The notes under the pieces: generated by a model | What the model was told of the DNA's origin: nothing | The model's database searches: none | The model's input: only the letters and a program-made list of their open reading frames with translations | Assembly: GCA_934132895.1 (NCBI GenBank) | Contig: CAKPAG010000005.1 | Coordinates: forward strand, 1-64,000 | Origin: an uncultured Clostridia bacterium | Lineage (GTDB): Bacteria; Bacillota; Clostridia; TANB77; CAG-465 | Length of the DNA stretch: 64,000 bases | Direction of reading: 5' to 3' | Part shown: in pieces, positions 54,403-63,457 of the stretch | How positions within the stretch are numbered: the stretch's first letter is position 1 | Layout of the letters: each line of letters begins with the position of its first letter | Translations under genes and position numbers: made by a program

Positions 54403-54510
54403 ATTGTTAAAATATAGAATAAAATTATTGAAATAACATTTAATTTAATATATAATTTGTTATATTGGAAAAAATAATAATATAAAATACAAAAATAAGG
54501 AGGAGCATAT

Positions 54511-56169
54511 ATGAAAAAAGAAAAAAGTGGTATTTCACTTATAGTTTTAGTAGTAACAATAGTTGTTATAACAATATTATCGGCTGCCATAATACTTTCT
54601 GTTACTAATACTAATATTATTCAAAATTCTAAAAAAGCTGCTTTTCAAAATGATATAGCTAATTTTAAGGAAGAACTTGCGCAGTATAAGCACAATAAAA
54701 CTGCTGATGCGGGTGATTACGACATGTATACTCTAAGTGCAGATAAAGATAATCTTTATGAAATGGGCAAAAAAGTGGAAGGAAATATACAAACAGTAAT
54801 TCCAAGTATAAATGGAGAGTATCTAGAAAATATAAAAATAATATCTGGTGAAATAGATTATACTTCATATAAAAATATGAAACAATACGCTTGGGCAAGA
54901 GAGGTATTTGAAGGAATTTCAGATAGTGAGTATGAAAATGGAAATGTACAAGATACTAATGATGTAATTATTGATGATACTAAAGAAAATCAACTCGAAG
55001 AATTAAAAATTTACGGAAATACAATAGATGATAAGAGCGTTGGAGATCATCCTAAAAATTTATTTGACGAAAGCAAATTTTCGTCAAAGATTGAAAGGAC
55101 AGAAAAAGGTGAATTAATAATAAAAGACTATGGTTTTAATGTTGGAAGATTTGAAAAATTTTGTCCAGAAGTAAAAGAGGGAGACAAAGTTGTTTTTAGT
55201 ATGAAAACTAATGGAGTGCAGAGTGCATTACTAAAAAAAGGTGATTTTGAAAAATATTTGTCAGTTAAGAATGCTGTTATTGAAGTTACTAATGAAATTC
55301 TTACATCTGATTTATATTTATATAATACTAAAGCTGGTGGTGACGCAGCTATAATTTCTAACATTCAAGTTGAGTATGGTAATAAGTCTACGGCATATGA
55401 ACCATACGATGGAAATAATTTAAATAAGTACAAAATACCTATTACGATTACTCAAAACTTATTTGATATTAAGAAAGTTAGTGGGTTTATAAGGTTTGAT
55501 TATAAAACTCGTATTGATGCTTATGGCAAAATAGAAAGTGGAATAATAACATCTAATATTGGAGTGTATGGAAATGCAGCTTATTTATATGATTCTAAGA
55601 TTAATTTAACACCTGGTAAATATACAATTTCTGCAGATTTCATGTCAGACAAAGACAGTGGAAATAAAGGGATTTCAATTGGAATGTATAATTTAACATC
55701 AAGTAAATATAATACTAAGCATTATACTTTATCTAATTATAGAACATGGGAAAATAAATCGTATACGTTTAATGTAGATTCTAATTCTGAAGTTATAATA
55801 TTGGTACAAGGAACTGGTCAAAAAGGTGACTATACTAGTTTAAATATGAAGATTAAAAATATCAAATTAGAAAAGAATGATGATAAAACAGAATATGAGG
55901 AAGATGTTACTCAAAATATATGGTTAGATGAACCATTAAGAAAAATTGATGATGTAGCAGATTATATTGATTTTAAGAATAAAAAAATTGTAAGATACAT
56001 CACATATGATGCTGCAAAAAAGGTATATAAAAAATTATCAGCACCAATAATAAAAGATATAGATTTATCTAATCTTAACCTCGTATTAAAAAAAGGAACA
56101 AATAGAATATCAATAGGTACTAATATAGCACCAAGTAATATAGAAGTTATATATGATACGCAAAAGTAA
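54511..56169 (+). CDS. Pseudopilin-like protein with phage-tail-like C-terminal region
   Basis: 552 aa. MKKEKSG, ISLIVLVVT and the hydrophobic helix, then NIIQNSKKAAFQNDI as in the LRR members. Instead of LRRs, residues about 170-540 form two beta-rich domains each announced by NLFDESKF or NLFDIKKV; YGNKSTAYEPYDGNN (about 290-304) is very like the end of carbohydrate-binding-like domains in phage minor tail and receptor-binding proteins (QLE.G..AT.YEPY). Probably a surface-displayed binding protein. AAGGAGGAG precedes the ATG; no clear -35/-10 pair was identified. Confidence 0.75.
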   Translation: MKKEKSGISLIVLVVTIVVITILSAAIILSVTNTNIIQNSKKAAFQNDIANFKEELAQYKHNKTADAGDYDMYTLSADKDNLYEMGKKVEGNIQTVIPSINGEYLENIKIISGEIDYTSYKNMKQYAWAREVFEGISDSEYENGNVQDTNDVIIDDTKENQLEELKIYGNTIDDKSVGDHPKNLFDESKFSSKIERTEKGELIIKDYGFNVGRFEKFCPEVKEGDKVVFSMKTNGVQSALLKKGDFEKYLSVKNAVIEVTNEILTSDLYLYNTKAGGDAAIISNIQVEYGNKSTAYEPYDGNNLNKYKIPITITQNLFDIKKVSGFIRFDYKTRIDAYGKIESGIITSNIGVYGNAAYLYDSKINLTPGKYTISADFMSDKDSGNKGISIGMYNLTSSKYNTKHYTLSNYRTWENKSYTFNVDSNSEVIILVQGTGQKGDYTSLNMKIKNIKLEKNDDKTEYEEDVTQNIWLDEPLRKIDDVADYIDFKNKKIVRYITYDAAKKVYKKLSAPIIKDIDLSNLNLVLKKGTNRISIGTNIAPSNIEVIYDTQK

Positions 56170-56227
56170 ATAAAAAATAAACTCTATTCACCTTTAATCA
56201 AGATGTTTAGAGATTATTTTTTTTCTA

Positions 56228-57659
56228 TTATTTTTTATCTTCAATTATATTTATACCAATACCAAGCATTGCCCAAAATAGCGGAGCTACTTGTATTACG
56301 CTTATATTTATCATACCTTGCATTAAATAGCTTATTATTCCTATAAATATCATAGTTACAAAAATTCTGTTATTTTTTTTATTTTCCTTTTCAGTTTGTA
56401 TAATACTTGCTTTATGTCCTTTCAATACTTTTAATAGTAATATAAAACAAATAGGGATTATATTACAAAGGTATGCTATTAATGACGGTACACCTGTTGT
56501 GGCAGCAATATGTAAAAATTCAAAGTGAGCTTTATCTACTCTATAAATGTTTAAAACATCGTTTTCTCCCTTTGTAAGATAGACATCTAAATTGCTTAAT
56601 TCTCTGTCTAAGCTATCTGGTCCAGTACCAAATAGAAAATTATTTTTTACTACCATTAAAGCTTTTTCCCATATTTGAAATCTATGAGAACCAAAAGTTT
56701 CATCTTGTGTAGCTAGTTTATTTATTTCATCTTTAGAACCCATTAATTCTTTTGCAAATGAATTGTCTATGAGTATGTTTGTAATTACAAATATTAAAAT
56801 AAATAAAATAGTAAGAATTATTTCTTTTTTGATAACATATTTTTTATCACTTAATGTTATAACACAAAAACTGCAAATAACTAAAAACATAAATATAAAA
56901 GTAATATAACCGCCTAATGTCTTAGAAAAAAGTAAAGTTGAAAATAGCATAGAAATAAATACTAAAGTTAGAATATTTTTGTTACTATTTTTTCTAAAAT
57001 CATTAGCTAAGTAGTAATAGCAAAACATTGGCAAAAATATTATTATATAGCTTGATAAGAAATTTTGATTTCTCATAGTTCCAGTTGCTACATGAATTAA
57101 AGTATGAGGGGCAAATGGAAGAGAGTATCCATTTGGCAGGTTTACTTGCACAAAACTATATATACAAACAACTACTGCACCTATAACAGCAAAAATCAAT
57201 GTATCTTTTATATACTTAAATCCTCTTGAAAATAATATTAAAGTTACAATATAGCTAAATATTGTAATTACACCTTCGCCACGTCCGTTAATGCCAAATA
57301 TGCAATTTAAGATACCATATTTTGTAAATATACAAGAAAGAACTACAAATAAAAAGTATATTCCAAGAATAATTTCAAATACATTAGGCTTAATTTTTTG
57401 ATTATAATTTGTATTACCTTTTTTATTTCCGAGCTCTTTCATAAATTGATATTAGTAAAATTAATATTGTGGATATAAAAGTTATAAGGTTAAAAAGTGT
57501 ACATTTTAAAGAATATATTCCGTACCCTATAATTTCAGGAATTGCCGGAAGTAAAAATATAAGTATTGCAAAAACTTTAAATATATAAGCTTTTACTGTT
57601 TCTGTGTTTACTTCACTATTTAATTCTATTTTTTTGTTAAGTAAGTTTTTTAATTTCAT
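56228..57659 (-). CDS. O-antigen ligase/polymerase-like membrane protein, split by +1 frameshift at CGG
   Basis: A 78-codon frame from ATG 57659 (GAGGG ribosome site) encodes two membrane helices and ends RARK stop; its codon 77 is CGG (plus 57429-57431). Skipping the C gives A-GNKKGNTN and enters, without interruption, the 404-codon frame that overlaps it by 20 bases. The fusion is 476 aa with about twelve helices and the Wzy/WaaL-type motifs NQNFLSSY and GSHRFQIWEKAL, FGTGPDSL (extracellular loop). Such proteins polymerise or ligate surface glycans. Two separate overlapping genes remain possible: an internal ATG exists at 57442, but no good ribosome site precedes it. Confidence 0.72.
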
Positions 57660-57790
57660 TTTTATCCCTCTTTCTTAGAATATTATAATATGTTTACATA
57701 TTAAAAAGCAAGCTAACATATAAAAATAAGTAAAAAATATAAATGATAAAATTAAATTATTAATTTAAAAATCAAATATTAGAAAATTTC

Positions 57791-57819
57791 TTGACAGAGA
57801 CATAATTCACTGATATAAT
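57791..57819 (+). promoter_or_regulatory. Consensus promoter of the ileS leader
   Basis: TTGACA (57791-57796), 17 bases, TATAAT (57814-57819), about 35 bases upstream of the T-box leader. Confidence 0.85.
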
Positions 57820-57855
57820 AGTAAACAAGTAAATAATAAATAAAATTATATATAA

Positions 57856-58116
57856 AGACTATGACGAGAAAGAGTAAATATGTATGAAATATTTAAGCGA
57901 GCTAGGGATGGTGTGAGCCTAGTTAGAGTAGTGTATATTGAAAATCATCTCCGAGTTGCTAGCTGAAAAGTTTTTCTTAGTAAGTGTCGCCGTTATCCTT
58001 TTCGTTATAAAGGACACATATGTTGGTATGTTGTATATTAAGGTAATTTTATGGTTATATAAATATGAGTATAATCACGCGTAGTCCTTTGTATACAGGC
58101 ACGTGTGATTTTTTAT
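57856..58116 (+). ncRNA. T-box leader, isoleucine specifier
   Basis: Stem I features: GACGAGAAAGAGTA (AG-box region), GCGAGCTAGGGATGG-TGTGAGCCTAG, and the specifier region GAAAATCATCTCCGAG with ATC (Ile) in the codon position, matching the ileS gene downstream. The terminator is AATCACGCGT (58073-58082) with ACGTGTGATT and a T-run ending near 58116. Uncharged tRNA-Ile would favour antitermination. The 14-base T-box sequence before the terminator is poorly conserved here (only ACGCG is clear). Confidence 0.8.
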
Positions 58117-58171
58117 AGTATAATTTATTTGTTATATTATCTTTAATTTTTAGTAAGAAAGGATGTTATTT

Positions 58172-60946
58172 ATGGAAGAAAAGAAAGATTATTCAAAAAC
58201 ATTAAATTTGCCTAAAACAGATTTTGAGATGAGAGGTAATTTACCAAAAAAAGAACCAGCAATTTTACAAAAAATGATTGATGAAAAAATTTATTACTTA
58301 GCTTTAGAAAAAAATAAAAATACTGGTAAAACTTTTGTACTTCATGATGGACCACCATATGCAAATGGTGATATTCACACAGGTCATGCCTTAGATAAAA
58401 TACTTAAAGATATTATAATAAGATACAAAACTATGAATGGGTATTATAGTCCATATGTTCCAGGCTGGGATACTCATGGTCTACCAATTGAAAAGAAAGT
58501 TCAACAAGAATTAAAAGTAACAAAAGATGAGGTAGGAGTTACTAAATTTAGAGAAATTTGTAAAGAGTTTGCTTTAAATGCAGTAAAAAAAACAGCTACT
58601 CAATTTGAACGTTTAGGTGGACTTGGAGATTATAGAGATGAAACAAAAAGATATTTAACTTTAAATAAAGACTTTGAAGCTACACAAATAGGTGTATTTG
58701 GTGATATGTATAAAAAAGGATATATTTACAGAGATTTAAAACCAGTATATTGGTGTAGTGATTGTGAAACAGCTTTAGCTGAAGCAGAAATAGAATATAA
58801 AGATGATACTTCTACTTCTATTTATGTTAAATTTAGAGTAAAAGAAGATAAGGGCCTTTTTGCAAAGTATGGTGATTTAAAAGATACATATATTGTAATT
58901 TGGACTACAACTCCTTGGACTTTACCTGGAAACCAAGCAATAACTTTAAATCCAGAATTTACATATGCACTTGTTGAAGCAAATAACGAAAGATTTGTAA
59001 TGGCTAAAGATTTAGTAGAGCAAGTTATGCCACTTGGTGGATACGAAAAATGGAATATAGTAGCTGAGTTTAAAGGAGAAGAACTTGAAAATATTATTTG
59101 TTTAAATCCAGTTATAGAAAATAAAACATCACGTGTAATATTAGGTTCTGATAAAGATTTATATGTAAGTTTAGACGCAGGTACAGGTTGCGTTCATACA
59201 GCTCCAGGACATGGACATGAAGATTATTTATGCTGTAAAAGATACAAGGATATAGATATAATTGTTCCTGTTGATAAACATGGTCATATGACAGAAGAGG
59301 CTGGAAGATTTGCTGGAATGTATTATGCAAAAGCAAATAAGGAAGTTATAAAATACCTTGAAGAAACTAAAGATTTATTTGCTAAAAAAGAACTTACTCA
59401 CTCATATCCACATTGCTGGAGATGTAAAAAACCAGTTATATATAGGGCTACAACTCAATGGTTTGCTTCAATAGATGGATTTAGAGAAAAAGCATTAAGT
59501 GAAATAAAAAATGTAAAATGGTATCCTGAATGGGGACTAGATAGAATGACAAATATGATAAAAGATAGAACAGACTGGTGTATTTCACGTCAACGTTCTT
59601 GGGGTGTACCAATTCCAATATTTTACTGTGCAGAGTGTGGAAAAGAGTATATAAATGAGGATACAATAAAAAAAGTACAAGAACTATTTATGCGTGAAGG
59701 CTCAAATGCTTGGTTTGAAAAAACTCCTGAAGAAATTCTAGGTGAAATACCAACATGTTCATGCGGCTGCAAAAAGCTAGAAAAAGAAAAAGATATAATG
59801 GACGTTTGGTTTGATTCAGGTTCTTCACATGCCGCTGTTATAAATGAAAGATATGGACTTCCAGAAGGAAAAGCAGATGTATATATGGAGGGAAATGACC
59901 AATATAGAGGCTGGTTCCAATCATCACTTTTAACATCTGTTGCAACTAAAGGTGAAGCTCCATATAAAGAAGTAGTAACACATGGTATGGTTGTTGACGG
60001 TGAAGGAAAGAAAATGTCAAAATCTTTAGGAAATGGAATTGCTCCTCTTGATATAGTTGACGAGTATGGTGCTGACATTTTAAGAATGTGGGCAACATCA
60101 TCTGATTATCATGGAGAAATAAGACTTTCAAAAGATATCTTAAAACAAATATCTGAAGTGTATAAAAAAATTAGAAATACAGTAAGATTTTTAATTGGAA
60201 ATACATCTGATTTTGATCCTAAAAATGATTATGTAGAATATAAACAAAGAGATGAATTAGATAGATTTATGATGTATAAATTAAATAAACTTGTAGAGTA
60301 TACATCTAATGCTTATGAAAACTTTGATTATCATTCAGTATATAGTGAAATACATAGATTTTGTACAGTGGAACTTTCTAGTAAGTACCTTGATGTTATA
60401 AAAGATAGACTTTATACATTTAATGTGGCTCATCCTTTAAGACGTAGTTCACAATCAACAATGTATGATATACTATTTGCTTTTGCAAGAATAATATCAC
60501 CAATACTTGTATTTACATCTGAAGAAATATATTCGTATATGAATTTAAGAGAAGATAAGAAAAATAGCATCTTACTTGAAGATTTTCCAAATGTAAATAG
60601 TGAATATATGGATGATACTTTAGTACAAAAATGGGAGAAAATCTTTGATATTAAAGAAATGTTAGCAAAACCTATTGAAAATGCAAGAGCTGAAAAATTA
60701 ATAGGTAGTGCTTTAGATGCCGAAGTTGTTATATTTGCAAACGAAAAAGATTATGATTTTATAAAAGAAAATGCAAAAAATATAGAATTAGTTGCAATAG
60801 TGTCTGAACTTGAAGTAGAAAAGACAGATAAAGAAACTTCTGTTAAAGTTCAAAAGTCTTCTGGAGTTAAATGCCCAAGATGTTGGACATATGCTCATGA
60901 ATATTCAGATGATGGAATTTGTATGAAGTGTTACAAAAATATGTAG
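58172..60946 (+). CDS. ileS: Isoleucyl-tRNA synthetase
   Basis: 924 aa from ATG 58172, 9 bases after AAAGG; an ATG at 58163 is too close to it. Class I synthetase: HIGH-type motif PYANGDIHTGHA near residues 60-71, editing (CP1) domain about 190-400 with TTTPWTLPGN, KMSKS motif KKMSKSLGN near 612-620, anticodon-binding domain from about 660 and a C-terminal zinc site CPRCW...C..C (MKCYKNM at the end). It charges tRNA-Ile and edits valine. Expression is controlled by the T-box leader. Confidence 0.97.
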   Translation: MEEKKDYSKTLNLPKTDFEMRGNLPKKEPAILQKMIDEKIYYLALEKNKNTGKTFVLHDGPPYANGDIHTGHALDKILKDIIIRYKTMNGYYSPYVPGWDTHGLPIEKKVQQELKVTKDEVGVTKFREICKEFALNAVKKTATQFERLGGLGDYRDETKRYLTLNKDFEATQIGVFGDMYKKGYIYRDLKPVYWCSDCETALAEAEIEYKDDTSTSIYVKFRVKEDKGLFAKYGDLKDTYIVIWTTTPWTLPGNQAITLNPEFTYALVEANNERFVMAKDLVEQVMPLGGYEKWNIVAEFKGEELENIICLNPVIENKTSRVILGSDKDLYVSLDAGTGCVHTAPGHGHEDYLCCKRYKDIDIIVPVDKHGHMTEEAGRFAGMYYAKANKEVIKYLEETKDLFAKKELTHSYPHCWRCKKPVIYRATTQWFASIDGFREKALSEIKNVKWYPEWGLDRMTNMIKDRTDWCISRQRSWGVPIPIFYCAECGKEYINEDTIKKVQELFMREGSNAWFEKTPEEILGEIPTCSCGCKKLEKEKDIMDVWFDSGSSHAAVINERYGLPEGKADVYMEGNDQYRGWFQSSLLTSVATKGEAPYKEVVTHGMVVDGEGKKMSKSLGNGIAPLDIVDEYGADILRMWATSSDYHGEIRLSKDILKQISEVYKKIRNTVRFLIGNTSDFDPKNDYVEYKQRDELDRFMMYKLNKLVEYTSNAYENFDYHSVYSEIHRFCTVELSSKYLDVIKDRLYTFNVAHPLRRSSQSTMYDILFAFARIISPILVFTSEEIYSYMNLREDKKNSILLEDFPNVNSEYMDDTLVQKWEKIFDIKEMLAKPIENARAEKLIGSALDAEVVIFANEKDYDFIKENAKNIELVAIVSELEVEKTDKETSVKVQKSSGVKCPRCWTYAHEYSDDGICMKCYKNM

Positions 60947-60950
60947 TAAT

Positions 60951-60987
60951 AAAAACAGTGTAGTTATATAAACTATGCTGTTTTTTG
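60951..60987 (+). terminator. Intrinsic terminator
   Basis: AAAACAGTGTAGTT pairs with AACTATGCTGTTTT and is followed by T residues, directly after ileS. Confidence 0.85.
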
Positions 60988-61003
60988 TAGAGTCTATAAA
61001 AAA

Positions 61004-61044
61004 TGTGAAACAAAATGGAACTAAAATTCAAAAAAAGTTTCACA
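61004..61044 (+). repeat. TGTGAAAC/GTTTCACA inverted-repeat element 2
   Basis: GTGAAAC (61005-61011) and GTTTCAC (61037-61043), same spacing and flanks as at 12388. Its right arm overlaps a -35-like TTCACA (61039-61044), which is 17 bases from TATAAT at 61062-61067, the likely promoter of the Fic-type gene. Confidence 0.65.
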
Positions 61045-61072
61045 TTTTTAGATTTTTGTGATATAATATAAA

Positions 61073-61114
61073 TGTGAAACAAATAGCTTGAAAAAAACGT
61101 AAAAAAGTTTCACA
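61073..61114 (+). repeat. TGTGAAAC/GTTTCACA inverted-repeat element 3
   Basis: GTGAAAC (61074-61080) and GTTTCAC (61107-61113). It starts 7 bases after the TATAAT (61062-61067), covering the transcription start and leader of the Fic-type gene. Together with element 2 the promoter is bracketed by four half-sites, which suggests operator function. Confidence 0.65.
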
Positions 61115-61134
61115 CTATCTATTAGGAGGAAAAA

Positions 61135-62067
61135 ATGGAAAAAAAGATTGAAATAATGGAACTTCTTAAAACTAAACAATTGCTTGAAAATGAACTTGAA
61201 AACACCATATATGGTTCTGTAGAAATAAGAGAAAAAGAGGGAAAAAAATATTTATATACTCATTATAGAGAAGATGGAGTAGCGTTAAGTAAGTATGTTG
61301 GAGAATATTCCGAGGAATTATATAATTTAATACTAAATAATAATATTAAAGCTAAGGAACTAAAAAAGAAAATAAGAGAAGTAACAAAAAGCTTAAAGAA
61401 TTTAAATTATGTAGAGGAAGAACTTTCAGAAAAAGTACAACAAAATATTGATTTTGCAAAAAGGCATTTAGTTGATACAATATACAATCAAGCAATATTA
61501 GAGGGCGTAGCAACGACATTTGCAGATACAGAAAATATTATTGAAGGTGGAAAAGTAAATAATATGACATCAGAAGATATAATGAAAATTGTTAATCTTA
61601 AACATGCTTGGGAGTTTATATTAAATAAAAATGTTATTCTTAGCAATACAGATTTTTCTTTACTATGTGAAATAAATAGGCTTATAGAGGAAGGATTTTT
61701 TTATACAGCAGGAAAAATAAGAAGCACTCCTGTTAAAATTGGAGGAACATCATGGCAACCAGATTTTCCTATTGAAACAGTAATAAAAGAAGAATTAATA
61801 GAAATTTTTAACTTTAAAATAGATGATGTTGATAAAGCTATTGAATTATTGTTATATTTAATGAAAAAGCAAATTTTTATTGATGGAAATAAAAGAACAT
61901 CAGTAATATTTGTTAATCATTACTTGATTTCTAAAGGTAAAGGAGTTATTGTAATTCCGGCAGAATTAACCGAAGAATTTAAATATTTGCTCATATCGTA
62001 TTATGAAGGAAAGGATGATAAAAATATAAAGAAATTTATTAAACAAAAATGCTATATTAAACTATAA
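61135..62067 (+). CDS. Fic/DOC-fold protein lacking the catalytic histidine
   Basis: 310 aa. The C-terminal half is a Fic fold: the loop KKQIFIDGNKRTSVIF (about 238-253) is HxFx(D/E)GN(K/G)R in active Fic enzymes, but His is Gln here while the rest of the anion-binding loop is intact. Residues about 125-160 (TFADTENIIEGGKVNN) resemble the inhibitory-helix region of autoinhibited Fic proteins. The N-terminal 90 residues are a charged, probably coiled-coil module. Active members transfer AMP or phosphocholine to proteins; with Gln this is uncertain. AGGAGG precedes the ATG. The promoter is bracketed by inverted repeats, as for self-regulated toxins. Confidence 0.82.
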   Translation: MEKKIEIMELLKTKQLLENELENTIYGSVEIREKEGKKYLYTHYREDGVALSKYVGEYSEELYNLILNNNIKAKELKKKIREVTKSLKNLNYVEEELSEKVQQNIDFAKRHLVDTIYNQAILEGVATTFADTENIIEGGKVNNMTSEDIMKIVNLKHAWEFILNKNVILSNTDFSLLCEINRLIEEGFFYTAGKIRSTPVKIGGTSWQPDFPIETVIKEELIEIFNFKIDDVDKAIELLLYLMKKQIFIDGNKRTSVIFVNHYLISKGKGVIVIPAELTEEFKYLLISYYEGKDDKNIKKFIKQKCYIKL

Positions 62068-62171
62068 ATTTTTATCACATATATTTAAATTATTATAAAT
62101 TTTGGTTTATTTTTTAATATCTTAATGTTTTGTAAAATGAATAATAAAAACAATAGAATAAAGATATAATT

Positions 62172-62206
62172 AGGGAGTAGATGAAAGAAATCTATTCTCT
62201 TTTTTG
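62172..62206 (+). terminator. Intrinsic terminator
   Basis: AGGGAGTAGAT (62172-62182) pairs with ATCTATTCTCT (62190-62200), with G-U pairs, followed by TTTTT. It lies about 100 bases after the Fic-type gene. Confidence 0.75.
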
Positions 62207-62298
62207 TACTTTAAAAAATATTGTTTCTTTCTGGTTTCAAATATGCTAAATAAAACATATTATATATTAATGTTATTATTTATCGGAGGAAAATTTTT

Positions 62299-63445
62299 AT
62301 GGAAAGAATAGTATATTGTGATTATAGTGCAACTACATATGTAAAAAAGCAAGTATTACAAGAAATGTTGCCATATTTTTATAAGAATTTTGGAAATGCT
62401 TCTAGTATGTATTCTCTTGGTCGAATTTCTAAAGAGGCAATTGAAAAATCAAGAAAAAAGGTAGCAAATGCACTTAAATGTAAATCTAGTGAAATATATT
62501 TTACCGCGTCAGGGAGTGAAGCAGATAACATGGCTCTTTTAGGTATAGCTAGAGCTAATAGGTATAAAGGAAGACATATCATAACAAGTAAAATTGAGCA
62601 TTTGGCTATATTAAATACTTGTAAAGAATTAGAAAAAGAGGGGTTTATCATTTCATACATAAATGTAGATAAAAATGGAATAATTGATATAAATGAATTA
62701 AAAAGAAGTATTAGATATGATACCATTTTAATTTCAGTTATGATGGCAAATAATGAAGTGGGAACTATTGAACCTATAAAGGAAATAGGTGAGATTGCAA
62801 AAGAAAATAACATATTCTTTCATACGGATGCAGTTCAAGCAATTGGACATATAGATATAGATGTAAAAGAATTAAATGTTGATGCACTTTCGCTTTCAGC
62901 ACATAAATTTTTTGGGCCTAAAGGAGTTGGAGCAGCATATATAAAAGAAGGAATTACATTTGATCCTGTAATATTAGGGCGGTCATCAAGAGCACTGTAA
63001 AAGAGCTGGTACAGAAAATGTGCCGGGAATAGTAGGACTAGGAAAAGCAATAGAACTTGCAACTTTAAATATAGAAGAACATAACAAAAATGTATCATTT
63101 TTAAGAGATAGCCTTTTAAATGAAATAAAACAAAATATAAAAGATATAGTAATAAATGCCGATATAAAAGAAAAATTACCAGGAAATATTAGCCTTTCTA
63201 TAAAAGGTATAGATGCCAAAAATTTATTACTACTTTTAGATATGAATGGCATTTGTCTTTCATCAGGAAGTGCTTGTAATTCTTCTGTTACTATGCCATC
63301 TCATGTGTTAAAAGCTATGGGTATAGATGAAAAAGATGCTTTAAGTACAATAAGAATAAGTTTGGGTGATGGAAATACAATTCAAGATATAAAGTATATA
63401 TCATATGTATTACAAAATGCAGTTAGCAAATTAAGAAATGAGTAA
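62299..63445 (+). CDS. Cysteine desulfurase (NifS/IscS family), +1 frameshift at CGG
   Basis: From ATG 62299 (CGGAGGA ribosome site) the frame covers SGSEADN (PLP phosphate site), HTDAVQAIG and the PLP-lysine in SAHKFFGPKG (about 198-207), then meets CGG at 62980-62982 and ends six codons later. Skipping the C turns the sequence into LGGHQEHCKRAGTENVPGIVG, exactly the conserved segment, and continues to 63445. The second part has the catalytic cysteine in LSSGSACNS (about 330). Restored length 381 aa, usual for the family. It supplies sulfur for Fe-S clusters or tRNA thiolation; no iscU or mnmA lies in view. Confidence 0.9.
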
Positions 63446-63457
63446 AAAAATAATAAA

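Noticed and set aside
23163..62992. Ordinary homopolymer sequencing errors as full explanation for the five frameshifts
   Set aside because: Only site 1 is next to a long homopolymer. The shared feature is a C before an in-frame GGN codon. An artefact specific to that context remains possible and is stated in the main finding.
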